Positions 40,220-51,993 of a stretch of DNA of 64,000 bases are shown here, piece by piece. The notes under the pieces were generated by a model, which saw nothing but the letters and a program-made list of their open reading frames with translations, had not been told where the DNA came from and did not search any database. The stretch covers positions 558,001 through 622,000 of the forward strand of contig JBAMDO010000580.1 in assembly GCA_037074765.1 (NCBI GenBank), written 5' to 3'. The stretch's first letter is position 1, and each line of letters opens with the position of its first letter. The translations under genes were made by a program, and so were the position numbers. The DNA comes from Mansonella perstans (lineage: Eukaryota; Nematoda; Chromadorea; Rhabditida; Onchocercidae).

Positions 40220-40221
40220 AG
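40220..40221 (+). promoter_or_regulatory. Candidate spliced-leader acceptor, Arg/Ser-rich gene
   Basis: ATTTTTAG ends 28 bases before the ATG at 40250. It suggests that the intronless frame is expressed as a trans-spliced mRNA. Confidence 0.45.
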
Positions 40222-40249
40222 GATAATCGAAGGTTACTGACAGTAATAA

Positions 40250-40750
40250 ATGCCGTCTCGACGACGTTCACGGAGACGCAGAAGTCGTTCTCGTAGAAGT
40301 GTGACACCTCGATCTGTGACACCTCGATCTGTGACACCTCGATCTGTGACACCTCGATATCTGTCACCTCGTCGGGGGCGACGATCTGTGACACCTCGAC
40401 CTGTGACACCTCGTCGTCGAAGGCGACGATCGGTGTCAAATTTGCTGAGGCTGTTAGCGAGGAGCAGGCGAAGATATAGATTAAGGTCGCGCCGGAGTAT
40501 ATTAAGATCAAGATCAAGATCAAGATCACGCCGTAGTTCTCAACGTAGCCGTAGCCCTCGACGTAGCCGTAGCCCTCAACGTAGCCGTAGCCCTCAACGT
40601 AGCCGTAGCCCTCAACGTCGCCGTAGCCCCCGACGTCGCCGCACATTCCGTCGTAGATCCGGATCTCGTCGCCGTATGCGCCCTTCTCGTAGTCGCTCTC
40701 GATCTCGTAGTCGTCTTTCTCGTCCTTTAAGGAACTACCGTAATCGGTAA
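40250..40750 (+). CDS. Intronless Arg/Ser-rich basic protein (protamine-like or RS-domain)
   Basis: An uninterrupted frame encodes 166 residues dominated by Arg and Ser. Tandem units visible are SVTPR repeated at about residues 17-36 and again later, and SRSPQR repeated about four times near residues 100-120, followed by RSRSRSRSR tracts near the C-terminus. There is no RNA-recognition motif, zinc finger, signal peptide or hydrophobic core. Two roles are possible: a small sperm nuclear basic protein that condenses DNA, or an RS-type splicing protein tail. SP/TP sites suggest phospho-regulation. Expression is supported by an upstream splice acceptor (40221) and AATAAA at 41139-41144. The long antisense frame is a by-product of the CGT/TCG codon pattern. 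Confidence 0.7.
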   Translation: MPSRRRSRRRRSRSRRSVTPRSVTPRSVTPRSVTPRYLSPRRGRRSVTPRPVTPRRRRRRSVSNLLRLLARSRRRYRLRSRRSILRSRSRSRSRRSSQRSRSPRRSRSPQRSRSPQRSRSPQRRRSPRRRRTFRRRSGSRRRMRPSRSRSRSRSRLSRPLRNYRNR

Positions 40751-41031
40751 AAACAATATTTACAGATATTAATTATTAAATATATTAATTATTAAATTGT
40801 GAAAACATAATCATTTTTAAAATTATTATTGGGATTGTAAAAACATAAATATTTAAATTAAGACATTATGTTCGTTGCTTATCACATGGCATCTTATAAA
40901 AAACCAATCCAGTCATTTGTTTAGCAGGACGCGTCGATGAATAGTATGATATGCAACTGATCAATACAAGGATTAAATCAAGTGATGGAACTCGAAATTC
41001 CGGCAGTCAAAATCAAAATTTGAAAATATCG

Positions 41032-41099
41032 TAAAAATGACATGAAAAATGATTTAAAATATGTAAGAATGACATGAAAAATGATTTAAAATGTGTAAA
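41032..41099. repeat. Tandem duplication, period 32
   Basis: Two copies of AATGACATGAAAAATGATTT followed by AAAAT(A/G)TGTAA, in the 3' flank of the Arg/Ser-rich gene. Confidence 0.85.
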
Positions 41100-41138
41100 A
41101 TTGACTGCAAAATATGTAATTACTGAATCATTGAGCGA

Positions 41139-41144
41139 AATAAA
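41139..41144 (+). terminator. Poly(A) signal downstream of Arg/Ser-rich gene
   Basis: AATAAA about 390 bases after the stop, the first canonical plus-strand signal I noticed behind the gene. Confidence 0.4.
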
Positions 41145-44100
41145 GACTGATATGTGTTCGTGAATGAATTTTTTTCTCGTTTCAGAAGAAAAAAATTGAA
41201 ATTTTTAAAGAAGATTTGGTATATCACTAGTTATTAAGCATTTTTGCACTGTGGTTAGTTTTTGTTTGTCTAGTGTATGCTCTTGGAAATTTCGGAAGAC
41301 TTTTATATAATGGTCTTTTACCAAGAGTTAGTTGGGAACTGGGAAAGTAGTATAAGGAGTTGTCAGTAATATCACAGATAGAAAAAGTTGTTGAATATTG
41401 GTGATTCTGAAGTTCGGCTCGAGCAATTGGCTATTCTTCTCAAGTGACCGAAAAATCATTTTTCAAATATCATTTCATTGGTGGTGTAAGGAAAAACATA
41501 TCGACATGTGAATAGGATTGAAATATTTCTGAAGACAGCAATATTAATACTACCAAGCTATTCCCGTGACAAGTTACAAGTTATAAATTATTTCTATATT
41601 ACTGCTTATTCAGATTTGAAACTGTCACTACCAGTAAATACTAGGACAATACAAACAATCAGTATTGTATGATGAAACATCATCACCTTTATCGTATAAT
41701 CGACGGGAATTAGCTTTATTGAACACAGTAAATTGCCCAGAGAGAAATGACACCAAGAAGGTCAAGAAAAAAATAACTGTTAACATAAAACAATTTTAAA
41801 AATGTTAGGGCAAGGAAAGTTGATTTTTGTGATTAGGGCAGGGAAAAAAGAAAAAGTGATTAGGGCAAGGAAAAAAGAAAAAAAAAAGTAGCAGGGAAAG
41901 TGATCCGGGATTTTTTTTTTTTTTTTTATTGAAAAAGGATGTTTAAAAAAGCCAGCTGTTTTCCAGCTATTTATCAAACAGTTCTTTATTCTATCCTCTC
42001 TTTTCAAAAATCCTGTAGCTTGAGACGCTACTCCCATTGTTTGTTCCGGGATTTATCGATACATCCCTCTAAATACATTTTATTTCTATCACTTGGAATA
42101 GGTATATCGCGGAATTGCCCGTCCTATACTTCAAAGACTTTCTATATAAGGTTCCGCCTTATTGGCTTGTATGTGAAAAGGAATGAAAAAAGTAAATATG
42201 CTTCAATTTTTCGCAATATTTTGCCTTAGTTAAATTGATTCTCCTAGAAATCATCACTTCTCTTTCTTCTCTTATTCTATGATTACTTCAATTCTGTTAC
42301 AATATTAATGATAAATAACTGTCGACTATATTCAAAACCAACGAATCATTTCGATCTTACTGAAATAAGAAGCATGATTTTGACTGTTGAACCACTGTGT
42401 AAAAATCCTTCACTAGATTAGCAATCCAAAGTTCCAAGCAAATATTTCTTGTGATGCAAAATATGGAGCTTGTTTTTCACAATTCTTTCAGATATTAGTC
42501 GAAAACATCCCAATCACTTATCAGAAAATTAAAGATCAGTCCAACCCTTCGACAGAAATTCAGAATAGAAAAAATACATAGCTTAGATCAATGGTCACCA
42601 AAACTGCTAGTTTTATAGAAGGACCATCACTGATTACTAGGTGCAGTTAATTAGCTTTCAACAAAAACGCTACTAAACTCATCGTAGTTTCAGTAACTCC
42701 ATTTGAATATTATTTGTTGTTTTAAATTCTTTTAAATTTGCCATTCAAATTTTCTATTTATCACTTTAAAATTCTTTCAATCAGCTACTTTCTCTTCGTC
42801 GTTAAATGACATCTATACTTTTATTTTGGTTAGCCATGTCTATAATATAATTTTGGCGATTATAATTAAACGCACGAAATTCTAAATCAAGACTAAGGCT
42901 AATTTACATTGAACTCATGAAAAAGTTAAAATGAAGCAGTTATCCATCTCATTTTAGTAATCAATGTAAAGGATATCAATTTTATCGCAACCGCAAGAGC
43001 CCACTTCCACTTCTAGGCTCCTTATGTTATTAAAGTGTTTAGCTAAGCTGATGAAGCACCTGTTAATACTGATTTGTGATGATAAGAGGTACCAAATGCC
43101 AAATAATTTTTTAAGTTAAAAAAATAAAAAAGAATCAAAATAGTTATGAGTACTGCTCATAGGGTAAATTATATGGTTTAAGCAGACATGAAATTCAGAG
43201 GAATTTAAACTTCGACATAAGAGTTTTTTACAAGCACCAAAAACCAACACAAAACACAAACGAAAAGACACAATTACGATATAACTAGCATTTCTTGTTA
43301 CACCATATGTAAAACAGATAAAGTTATCGGGTGAAAAGCTATGTTCAGTTAATAAGTTAGGAAATAAAAAACCATTCTCTTATCGTCTTTTTTGCTTTTC
43401 ATTCTATGATGATTCTACAGCAATATTTGCAATTTGTATTATAACTCACAAAATTAAGAAGAATGAACAATCAGTGAAATCAAAATATTCAGTGAAGGAA
43501 ATTTTTTGTCAAAATATTGCAATTTTCTGGTTGCAGAAAATTCTGCACAAGGAAATAATGAAGTGTGCCGACAGTAACAATTTCAATTTGTCGTTTAATT
43601 AACCAAATTAAATATCCATTTGGTTTTAAAAGACTTATTGAAAATTTAATTTCAGAGTACGTATTACAGTGTTTTACTCCCTTAATACGTTTAAAATCAT
43701 ATTTTTTACATTATGCAGAGCCAAATATCGTCATATTAATTGAAAAAAAGACTTTATTTCAGTGAATTAGAACAACACCAGTTTAGATAAATAAAAGGTT
43801 TCGTCCAGATTTCAGTTCATTTTTTTCCGACAAAATAATAATTTGTGACTCTTTATGTCCTTTTGAAGCGTAAAAGGATTCGTGACATCAACCAATAACT
43901 TTGGTAATGTTAACTTCTGCGAAACTTTATCTTTAAATTTTCATTCAAAAGGACATAGGGAGACTTCCCGGATATATATGATCAAATATTTCTTTTCCCT
44001 TTCACTCAAATACACTCGTTTCCAAGCATAATTTATTTTTCTTAACTCATTTCAGTATTAGAGCTGCCGTTACGAAAACGTTTAACACATATAAAAGTTC

Positions 44101-44592
44101 GGTGAAGTGAAGTCAACAATGACAATTTGTACTGACATTATGTAAAATTCACTCATTGTATGCTGCTAATATTAAATTTCTCACGAGATAAAAAAGTTGG
44201 TAGCTTAAATAGAACATAAATAGTTGTCAAATTTAACGACAAACAGAAATTAATAAGAATGAATAATATTTGCATAAAAATTCACAACGAAGGTAAATTA
44301 TTTTTAATGATGAAACTGAAAAAGAAATGATATCACATGAAAGGGCTCCTCGCTTTTATTTCAGTATATTTTCTGTGATTGAATACATTTCAAAATGATA
44401 ACCGGCAATTTTAACTGCGATCTTACATCTTAAGTCTATTTAAATGAAGATAACTTGATAAAATCATAATAAATTCATTCCATATTAAGGCATTTGTAAT
44501 TTGATTAATTATATTGTACTTTTGAATTTATTAAAAATTCGGAATGATGAGTTTCATGTAAAAGGAAGATAGTTCATGAAATTTAAAGCTTG
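41145..44592. other. Gene-poor intergenic region
   Basis: About 3.4 kb with no recognisable exon. It has repeated TTAGGGCA(A)GGAAA-type motifs near 41804-41893 and poly(T) near 41912-41927. An inverted repeat with 14-bp arms (TATGTCCTTTTGAA) lies at 43854-43867 and 43944-43957. Confidence 0.45.
43854..43957. repeat. Inverted repeat, 14-bp arms
   Basis: TATGTCCTTTTGAA at 43854-43867 and its exact reverse complement at 43944-43957, separated by 76 bases. Confidence 0.75.
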
Positions 44593-47500
44593 TTACAACC
44601 TCCAAATCTGCAAATCAGGTTCGTCATGATCGATAGTATCACTCTCACAAAATCCAGATTCATCTTCTATTAGTGGCATTGTCAAATTAACAATTGATTC
44701 ATTTTCGTCACTTGACTCGGAACGCCTCACTGAATTGATTATCTGTTTCGGGATCGGTGTCTGATCATCCTCAATATCTACTACCATCGTTTCAATAGTT
44801 TTAGTTCTTGGGTCCATCGATGCGGCTCGCTCAGTTCTTTTTTCCTTTTCAATTTTTGTCGAACTTTTCGATGGCAAAATTCGGGTGGAATAAAGAGCAT
44901 AAGAAAATTGTTGTTTTTGATGCTGAAAAATTCTGCTGAAATTAAAAATTTAATGAACAGATCTCGTGAAAACATAATTCTAAAAGTAAAAATTGGGAAA
45001 AAAATTTGTGGACTATTCTGTGATGTTTAATAATTTGAAACCCAAAGCTAATTTTTTACTGACAACTGAAAGAACTTTCGAAGAAAGCAAAAAATTACGG
45101 AAAAAAAATGAAAATGAAAAAATATTAGGCTTTAGCAAAAACAGTTCATCCATTTTCAAAAGAAACTTTATTAAATACATTACTGAGTGCAAAAAAAGAG
45201 CTTTTAATGTTCGCAAGCATGAATCAAAGATGCTCACGAAGACCAGTACAAAGAATTCTAAAATTCTAAGAATTTCTAAAAAAATTCTAGGATTCTAGAA
45301 ACTGTATGAATTAAAAATTAAAATCGTGCAAATCAAATGGAAAAAACAAAGGACCTTACTATCGCTACAATGTAATACAGACCTTAGTTCTCGGAAATGT
45401 TCTTGGTGAACCAAACGGCACAATCGCTAAATCTTTTTTAGTAGCCTTAGAATCTTTAAGCTTTGGAACTGTCGCCTGGTGATTACCAGCATGATTGTAG
45501 CGAATCACTGCACGCTTGGAATAATCCGAACTTAAAGTCTGGAAAATTCATTTTTTACAATAGTTGATGATTGGTTTAAGAAAACGAAAAAGACTGAAAT
45601 CAAACAAATTGAAGAAGACAAAAATATTTCTTTTGCCTATAAGGCATGAATAAACTAAGCATTTGCCTAAATGGAAATGGCAACCTAATCGAAAAAATAG
45701 CGGAGGGATAGCAAATTACTCCATATTAACGAGGTTTTTGAAGGCAATATATCCCTGAAAAATAAAATCACTACCATTAGTAATGAAATGTTTCTGGAAT
45801 ACAAAAGAATCACTAACCAAACAACCACGACTGTATTCCTCAGGCAGTGCGCAATCTCGCCAAATAACGTGTTTTGCAGTATCTTTGTATCGAAGTTTGA
45901 TCATTGCGCTAGTTTCAGACTCCAGCTTAAATAATTTTTTTGTTTTTCCAACCTGTAAATAAGACTACATTCTTAAAATGACTAAAACTAAACTTAAAAT
46001 GTCGACGCTATTCAAAAAAAAAAAGGATCGAAAAAGAATATTAGAAGAATAATTACTGCCAATAATATCTGATGCTATATCCTATCTTATATTCAATTCC
46101 TAGTAAATTTCATCCCCCATTAGCAGCGTTTCAGAAACATAAAAAAAAGGAAATAAAAAAATTTCATATCATTAGTGGCTACTGTACAATTCGATCAAAC
46201 AAACACTACCGCAGCATATAACTAAGTAACTAACTAAGGAATCGAGGAATGGAAAGCACACTTTTAAAAAATTTCTTCGTACACATAATTAACAGCTGAC
46301 AAGTTACAACCTAAGTTTTGAAGAGAACTGCCATTACGAAATTTTTCACTACACTTTTTTATAAATTTTATAAAAGTCACCACACTTTTTTATAAATTGT
46401 TCTCGGAATTTTATATATCCATTGGTTAAAATAAACAAAAAATAAAATATTTTTTTGCGCCAGATAAAATTTTACAAATATTTTTAGGCATAAACAATCT
46501 ATAGAGTTTAGTTGTTTCTAAATACAAGGATCATGCCTTAAAAAAATCGAATTACTATTCTAACAGAGTCCTCATCAAATGCATATAATGTACAATATGC
46601 TCATGTTTTCAACGTTCTCTCTGACAATAACTGATAAAAAATGTAAAAACTAAGATTTGTAAAAATCCCTCAAACTTTAATTGTAACTTTCAAAAGATGT
46701 AAATGGCAAAAAATCCTAAATTAAACATAAAAAACTGAGCACATTTTATAATCCTTCTTTTTACAGTAATAGTAATATGGTCATTCAGCATGGGAAAGTT
46801 GAACGCAGAAATTAACAAGTTTAAAATCGTGCAACATAAAAGTTCTGCAAAAGTGTTAAACTGCAAAATTATGCCTTGAATTTCGAGCTTAATGATGAAA
46901 AAAGGATTAAAAAGTGAGGACTAGAAACGCTGCTTCGTTAACAGATTCTCTAGTAACCAATAAAGAAACGAAAATTTGTATGCTTCAGAAATGTAACATT
47001 TTGAAAACATAAATATGCGTAAAATTAATCGAGTAAGAACTTTTGTTCATTCAACTGCATCTTAATATATTAAAAACTGCTTCATTTCCTTTTTTCAGCT
47101 TCATTCCATCGTCTTCTTTTCCTAGCTGAATGCTTTAGACATGCCAGTATCAGAACAGACTAGCTAAGATTTTCGACCAACCATTAAATTTAAGATTTTA
47201 TGAAATTTTCAAAAACACTATAATTGAAAATTTGATTTACTAAGAAGAGCTCCAGGAGGATCCGAAAAAAACGAACTGTATGATACTAAATAAAAAGACG
47301 CATGACCTTATCGCTTTTAAAATTACAGCAACCAGCGAGAACTTGTGAAAAATATTCAGCAAGGGAAACAAGGTTAATAACATCTAATTTATATCAAATA
47401 TCTCCTCTAATAAATGAAACAGAAAAGAATTATGTCTATGTTAAATAATCAATTTCAAATTAAAGAGCCAACTAAGTTCGATTAAATTCAAAAATGAAAT

Positions 47501-47642
47501 ACTGAAAATATGAAAATAAAGAAAATATAACCTGAAAGCTGAATGTTCTTCGCAGAAATTCTGTTGGTTTCATCGTAAGAGATACAAATTGTTGGTATTT
47601 TGTATAATTACCCTCACTTTGACTTGACCGATTTTCCATCAT
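44593..47642 (-). CDS. Unrecognised acidic-tailed protein, weakly EAF-like
   Basis: Five exons join in frame to about 251 residues: 47532-47642, 45818-45952, 45731-45754 (a 24-base micro-exon), 45383-45538, 44593-44922. The N-terminal 125 residues look folded: MIKLRYKDTAKHVIWRDCAL, then YIAFKNL, SKRAVIRYNHAG and PKLKDSKATKK. The order Tyr/Lys strand, (V/A)FK, K-x-x-hydrophobic, then K(L)-rich end recalls the ELL-associated factor domain, but identity is low and I do not rely on it. The C-terminal half is Ser/Glu/Asp-rich (RRSESSDENES, IEDESGFCESD), like an activation or intrinsically disordered tail. A 15-codon upstream frame (47639-47686) overlaps the chosen start as ATGA. The true N-terminus may therefore differ. 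Confidence 0.6.
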
Positions 47643-48355
47643 ACACCTTCCGATCGTTTCAGCACTAATTTTTCGGCCATTTTCATTTCCACAATAAAAT
47701 TATTCTATTATTAACAATCACCATGCTTGCATCATTGTGCCACCTAAAATGTAAAATTATTACTTGTCGATTTGATATAAGTAAAGTTTCACTCCATAAT
47801 GAGTAAAATTCGTGATAAGAGATTTTCGGAATTGATATGTATCCATTCGATAACTTGCATTGCTATGCTGAGAAGATAAAAACAAAATAAAAAGGATGAT
47901 AAGAAAAAGAGAATTTAAATTTTAAATAAATTAAAAAATTTGATAAAATTGATATAAAAAAGTAATCCAAAACAGGGAGGAGATTTTAGCAAGAAACTGA
48001 TAATGGCCAACAGAAAATGATAAAATAAAAATATGCAATAAAACTGGAAAATCAACAAACTTTTCTTCAATAAATTCATTTCATTCTTTCGCCTAAATCT
48101 ATCAGCGAAAATCATTCTTCATTCTATCCTTTATCAAATCACATTTTAGATTTAATGCTAAGATTCTCACATGTAATTATAGCATTGATAAGAATCAGAA
48201 ATCACGCCGATAGAAATTTTCGTCAAAAATCTATCGGGATTTTACAAATTCTAAGCATAGATTCTCAATAATATTGACCGATTCACACCTGCTGCTAACT
48301 GTCATGAATCCTACATGTAACAGATTAACCAGATGAGAGATTAAAATTAATATTA

Positions 48356-48393
48356 TAAAATCAGCTGGTCAAAAAGATGACCAGCTGATTTTA
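48356..48393. repeat. Perfect hairpin, 15-bp stem and 8-base loop
   Basis: TAAAATCAGCTGGTC at 48356-48370 pairs with its exact reverse complement at 48379-48393 around the loop AAAAAGAT. Confidence 0.85.
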
Positions 48394-49004
48394 CAAGTAT
48401 TCGAATTAGTAGCGCTCACAAATGATGATAATGCAAAAAGTGATAACAGTTTATTCTGATTGATAAAAAACTTTAACAAAAACATTTTTTTAAAATATAA
48501 ATAAAAATTGGAAAAATGCAATAGATAAGCTTCAATATTTTATTAAATAGATTGAAAAGAAAAAGATTAAGGTAAAAAAGTAATCTTAAGGTTAACATAA
48601 CAGGGTTCATCTCACTGACAACTTCCTGACAAGAATATAACAAAGCATTTTAATCAATTTATTCTATGAAAATTAAATTCGATGCTAACATTTTGCATTA
48701 AAGAATATTAAAAAAAAAATGTAGTGATAAATGTTGCGAAGCCTCAGAGGGTCAAACCCCGTAGTATTTCATTGAAATTTCGAATTAAATCAATTAATCA
48801 ATTTAATCAAATCTTCAATAAAAAGGATATGGTAAAAATGAAGATATCAAAACTATGCGGCATGGATTGCTAATAATTTTTGTGGAAAGAAATTTAATAT
48901 TGTTGCCAAAACTTATCAAAAACATACTTATAACGACGTTTACTTGGCCGGAAAAAAATATCGCAACAAGGAACATACAAAGAAAGTCGAAGAAAATCAA
49001 AATT

Positions 49005-49043
49005 AAAAAAAGATTATTGAATTAAATTCAATAATCTTTTTTT
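49005..49043. repeat. Perfect hairpin, 18-bp AT-rich stem and 3-base loop
   Basis: AAAAAAAGATTATTGAAT at 49005-49022 pairs exactly with 49026-49043. Part of the arm recurs as AAAAGATTATTGAAT at 49067-49081. Confidence 0.85.
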
Positions 49044-49217
49044 GAATTAAAATTTTGTTTGATTTAAAAGATTATTGAATTTCCGATTAAATCGAAAATT
49101 GATTTAAAAAAAAGAAGGAAAGAAAGCATGTGCAAACTATATGAATGAATATGGCACATACTGAAATCTCTATTCTTCTGTACAGTTTGATTATTGTAGT
49201 TAACAAAAGGACTGGTA

Positions 49218-49237
49218 GTGACAGTTAGGACTGTCAC
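49218..49237. repeat. Short hairpin, 8-bp stem
   Basis: GTGACAGT and ACTGTCAC flank TAGG. Imperfect pairing extends outwards to AGGACTGGT and ACCAATCCT. Confidence 0.6.
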
Positions 49238-49807
49238 CAATCCTACTTTTTTTTTTTAGAATTTCAGTTTTAATACAGTTCCATAATAGCACTTATCTCT
49301 GGAGATTTTTGACCCTGTATGACCCTGTCTAACCCTGTGGTGATGATCCTGCCACAAAAACATGTAAAGCGGCAACTCGAATACTAACCAACTGTTGTTT
49401 ATTTGCAATTCCGTTAGTCTGGAATAGTGAATACGTGACTTCTGGTTTTCTTTCTTTTACCGTACGTCCAATTTGTTTTGTCTTTTTTCGGAAATCTAAA
49501 TCTACTCTAGCATTGCTCTAATACTGATCGAATTGAAAAATCATGATTACTTTCTTCTAACAAAATTTTTTCAATTTTTATAATTCTTAAATTTTTTTTT
49601 TAATTCAGACTTTCAATTTCTCATGCTATATTTTATTACAATGTATTTAGATTGTCGTATTTTCAGTGAAATCTTTCTATATAAGCAATTAGAAAATTAA
49701 AATTTTCTGTTTACTTTTAATTTCGTGAAAAAAAAAAACGAAATAGCATTCTAAGGTTGCAGTTTCAAGGTACTGATACCGGTATCATTCATCGAGTTCC
49801 AAGATAA

Positions 49808-51101
49808 ATGATGGATCATTCCATGGAAGAAATGCTTGGTGAGCAGTTACTTAAAGTAGTAACAATAGCTGAAGAAACAGTTGATCATCAGATAGAAAAA
49901 TACGATAATTTGGATGAGAATGATTTGGAAGTTATACGAAAGAAACGTCTTGAAGAGCTGAAAAAGAAGCAATTGCAAAAACAGGCAAAATTTTTGAGTA
50001 AAAAAACATTTTTTAAGTTAAGAATATTATTTCATTTTTCTTTCTTTGAAATTTTCTACAAAAACATTTATTATATTTGAAAAGAAAATATTATCACTTA
50101 TAGTAGTGTAATCTATCAACTTATAATTCTCAATTTTCGTAAAAAATATTTTTTTTTGATTCATTAATTTTTGGCCTTTTTACATTTTAATTTTTATTCT
50201 TCATCTTTACCAATTAAATGTTCTTCTATGATTTTAGCTCTTTCATTTCTAGGAATGGCTACGAAATGGTCATGGCTTATATGAAGAAATTCCAGATGAA
50301 CGAAGTTTTTTCGATACTACGAAAAAGTCTACCAATGTTGTGTGTCACTTTTATTTACCCACTACTGAAAGATGTAAAATTGTTGATAAACATCTGAGAA
50401 AAATTGCTCCGAAACATCTGGGAACTCGATTTATTTGTGCTAATGCCGAAAAGGTTAGGAAATTTCACTGGCTTTATGAAAGTACCATCCTGCAAACTGG
50501 TAGCGCTAAACTTGTTCTGATATTTCTGTATATTTAGTAAATTTAAGTATTTCTTGTCTTCAGTTTATAACGGATTCTTGATAGAATTCATTTATAATCA
50601 TCAATACATGTATTTTATTTTTAAAAAAGTCTATTTGGGAATTTCCAAAAATTATTAGCACCTCTTTTAAGGTATAGTATGATTGAAATCAAAATAATAA
50701 AGAAGATAAGTTTAAAAAGATTTCAGTTTCCATTTCTTACTACACGACTTAAAATCCGTGTTATTCCTACAATAGTTGTAATAATTGATTCAAAGACAGT
50801 TGATTACATACGAGGATTTGACGATTTGGGTGGAAAAGATGAATTCAGGACTGAAACGCTTGAATGGAGACTTTCATGGTATCTTTATCAATTTTTTTTT
50901 TTTTTTTTTTTTTGTATTTAGTTCTATATCCTCGTTTTTGTTTTGTCAGTATTTCTTGAGTGTTAAATTATATACGTTTCTAGGAGCAAAGTACTGAAAT
51001 ACGACGGGCCTTCCTACTTGCCAGGTTCTGGCATGAATGTTGCAAAGTTAACTAAGACAGTTAAGAAAAAGAGGGAAAATGAGGCTGATGATGATTGGTA
51101 A
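49808..51101 (+). CDS. txdc-9: Thioredoxin domain-containing protein 9 (TXNDC9, phosducin-like 3)
   Basis: This cytosolic thioredoxin-fold protein modulates the chaperonin CCT/TRiC, notably in tubulin and actin folding. Four exons join in frame to 215 residues (human 226): 49808-49984, 50253-50453, 50727-50878, 50984-51101. An N-terminal helix ([19 protein letters not shown], then [16 protein letters not shown]) leads into [20 protein letters not shown] (human EWLSKGHGEYREIPSERDFF). The thioredoxin fold follows: [51 protein letters not shown] and TETLEWRLS. The active site is a lone Cys (ERCK), as is normal for this non-redox subgroup. The first junction only fits with a GC donor at 49985-49986. 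Confidence 0.93.
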
Positions 51102-51993
51102 TTAATTTTTCATGTTTTTAAGGTGAAATTTTCTTTCCGAAATCGAAAAAGTTGCAATAGAATTTGATATGGTCCTCAAGAAACAGGCATCATATTGCCT
51201 TTTTTGTTAGAGATTTGTATTGGTTCCGCATTAAGTCAAAAAATTTTATATAAATATACGAATAGTAGAGAAAATAATAGAAATAATTATGTAATGCTTT
51301 CAAGAAAACAGAAATGAACTGAAATGCATTTTATTCAGAGAATACAATTGAAAAGAAAGATTGAAGCATGATTATAACTGAACTTAGTAAGAAATGCAAA
51401 AATTTTCTATGGGAAGAAAATTCCCTTATCGGAACAGTAATATTTCTTTAACAAATAGTTTAAAAAATTTTACTCGAAAAAATTGCATTGCTTACGTTGT
51501 TCTGCTTTACTTGTCACCTGAAATTTCGAGGTAGTGAAGTGCAAAATTTTAGAAAAAGATAGGTTCAATTTCTTTCGGTGACGCTCATATGAAATTCATT
51601 ATTTTTTGCTATCATTCATTGTTTGTTTTTTGTTACTTGGATAGCAGAATTTATTTTATTGTGATTTGAATCAACATATGATGTATTGTGTTCTAAGTTC
51701 AACCCTAGTCTCTGCAATAAGGATCAAGATAAGATATATGGTGACGCTAATGCAATTTGTTTTACTAATTGTAGACGGTATAGTTTATGTAAATGCACAA
51801 AAATTTCAGTCTTTTACAGCTTACCACTTATTTCTGCTCAAAATTTCTCTCAAATTCGTTTTCTTGCTGGTGCATATAGGCTTCCTGAAACTTGGATGCT
51901 TTTAAATGTCATTTACACGTATTTCTGGTTCAAATCTTTTAGATTTTTTGATTTTTTTGCGTTAATCTTACAATTTGAAAATAAGGAATAATT
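51102..51993. other. Convergent intergenic region with a Cys-rich open stretch
   Basis: Lies between the 3' ends of TXNDC9 and the FOG-3-like gene. The plus-strand frame at about 51686-51790 encodes a Cys-rich segment (FNPSLCNKDQDKIYGDANA followed by ICFTNC and LCKC) reminiscent of a Kazal fold. An upstream ATG at about 51590 encodes a hydrophobic start (MKFIIFCYHSLFVFCY). No splice model connects them, so I call no gene. Confidence 0.35.

Larger units (their letters stand above)
38495..40221. other. Divergent intergenic region, PITP to Arg/Ser-rich gene
   Basis: Presumed promoter region for both genes. It includes an (AG)n microsatellite at about 39006-39037 and a repeated GGTGATACAATGTTTATCAG-type stretch near 39086-39138. 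No coding exon recognised. Confidence 0.5.
47687..49807. other. Divergent intergenic region, EAF-like gene to TXNDC9
   Basis: No coding exon recognised. Contains three hairpin-forming sequences (48356-48393, 49005-49043, 49218-49237) and should hold both promoters. Confidence 0.5.

Noticed and set aside
41780..42229. Overlapping frames on both strands in the 41-42 kb region
   Set aside because: Built from poly(T) and GGGCAAGGAAA repeats with no domain features.
44993..45298. 101-codon Lys-rich frame on plus strand
   Set aside because: Lies inside the 45.4-44.9 kb intron of the minus-strand gene. The composition follows A-rich sequence and it has no family resemblance.
48740..48770. tRNA-like fragment (GGTCAAACCCC)
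   Set aside because: Not a proper B box, with no A box or foldable cloverleaf around it.
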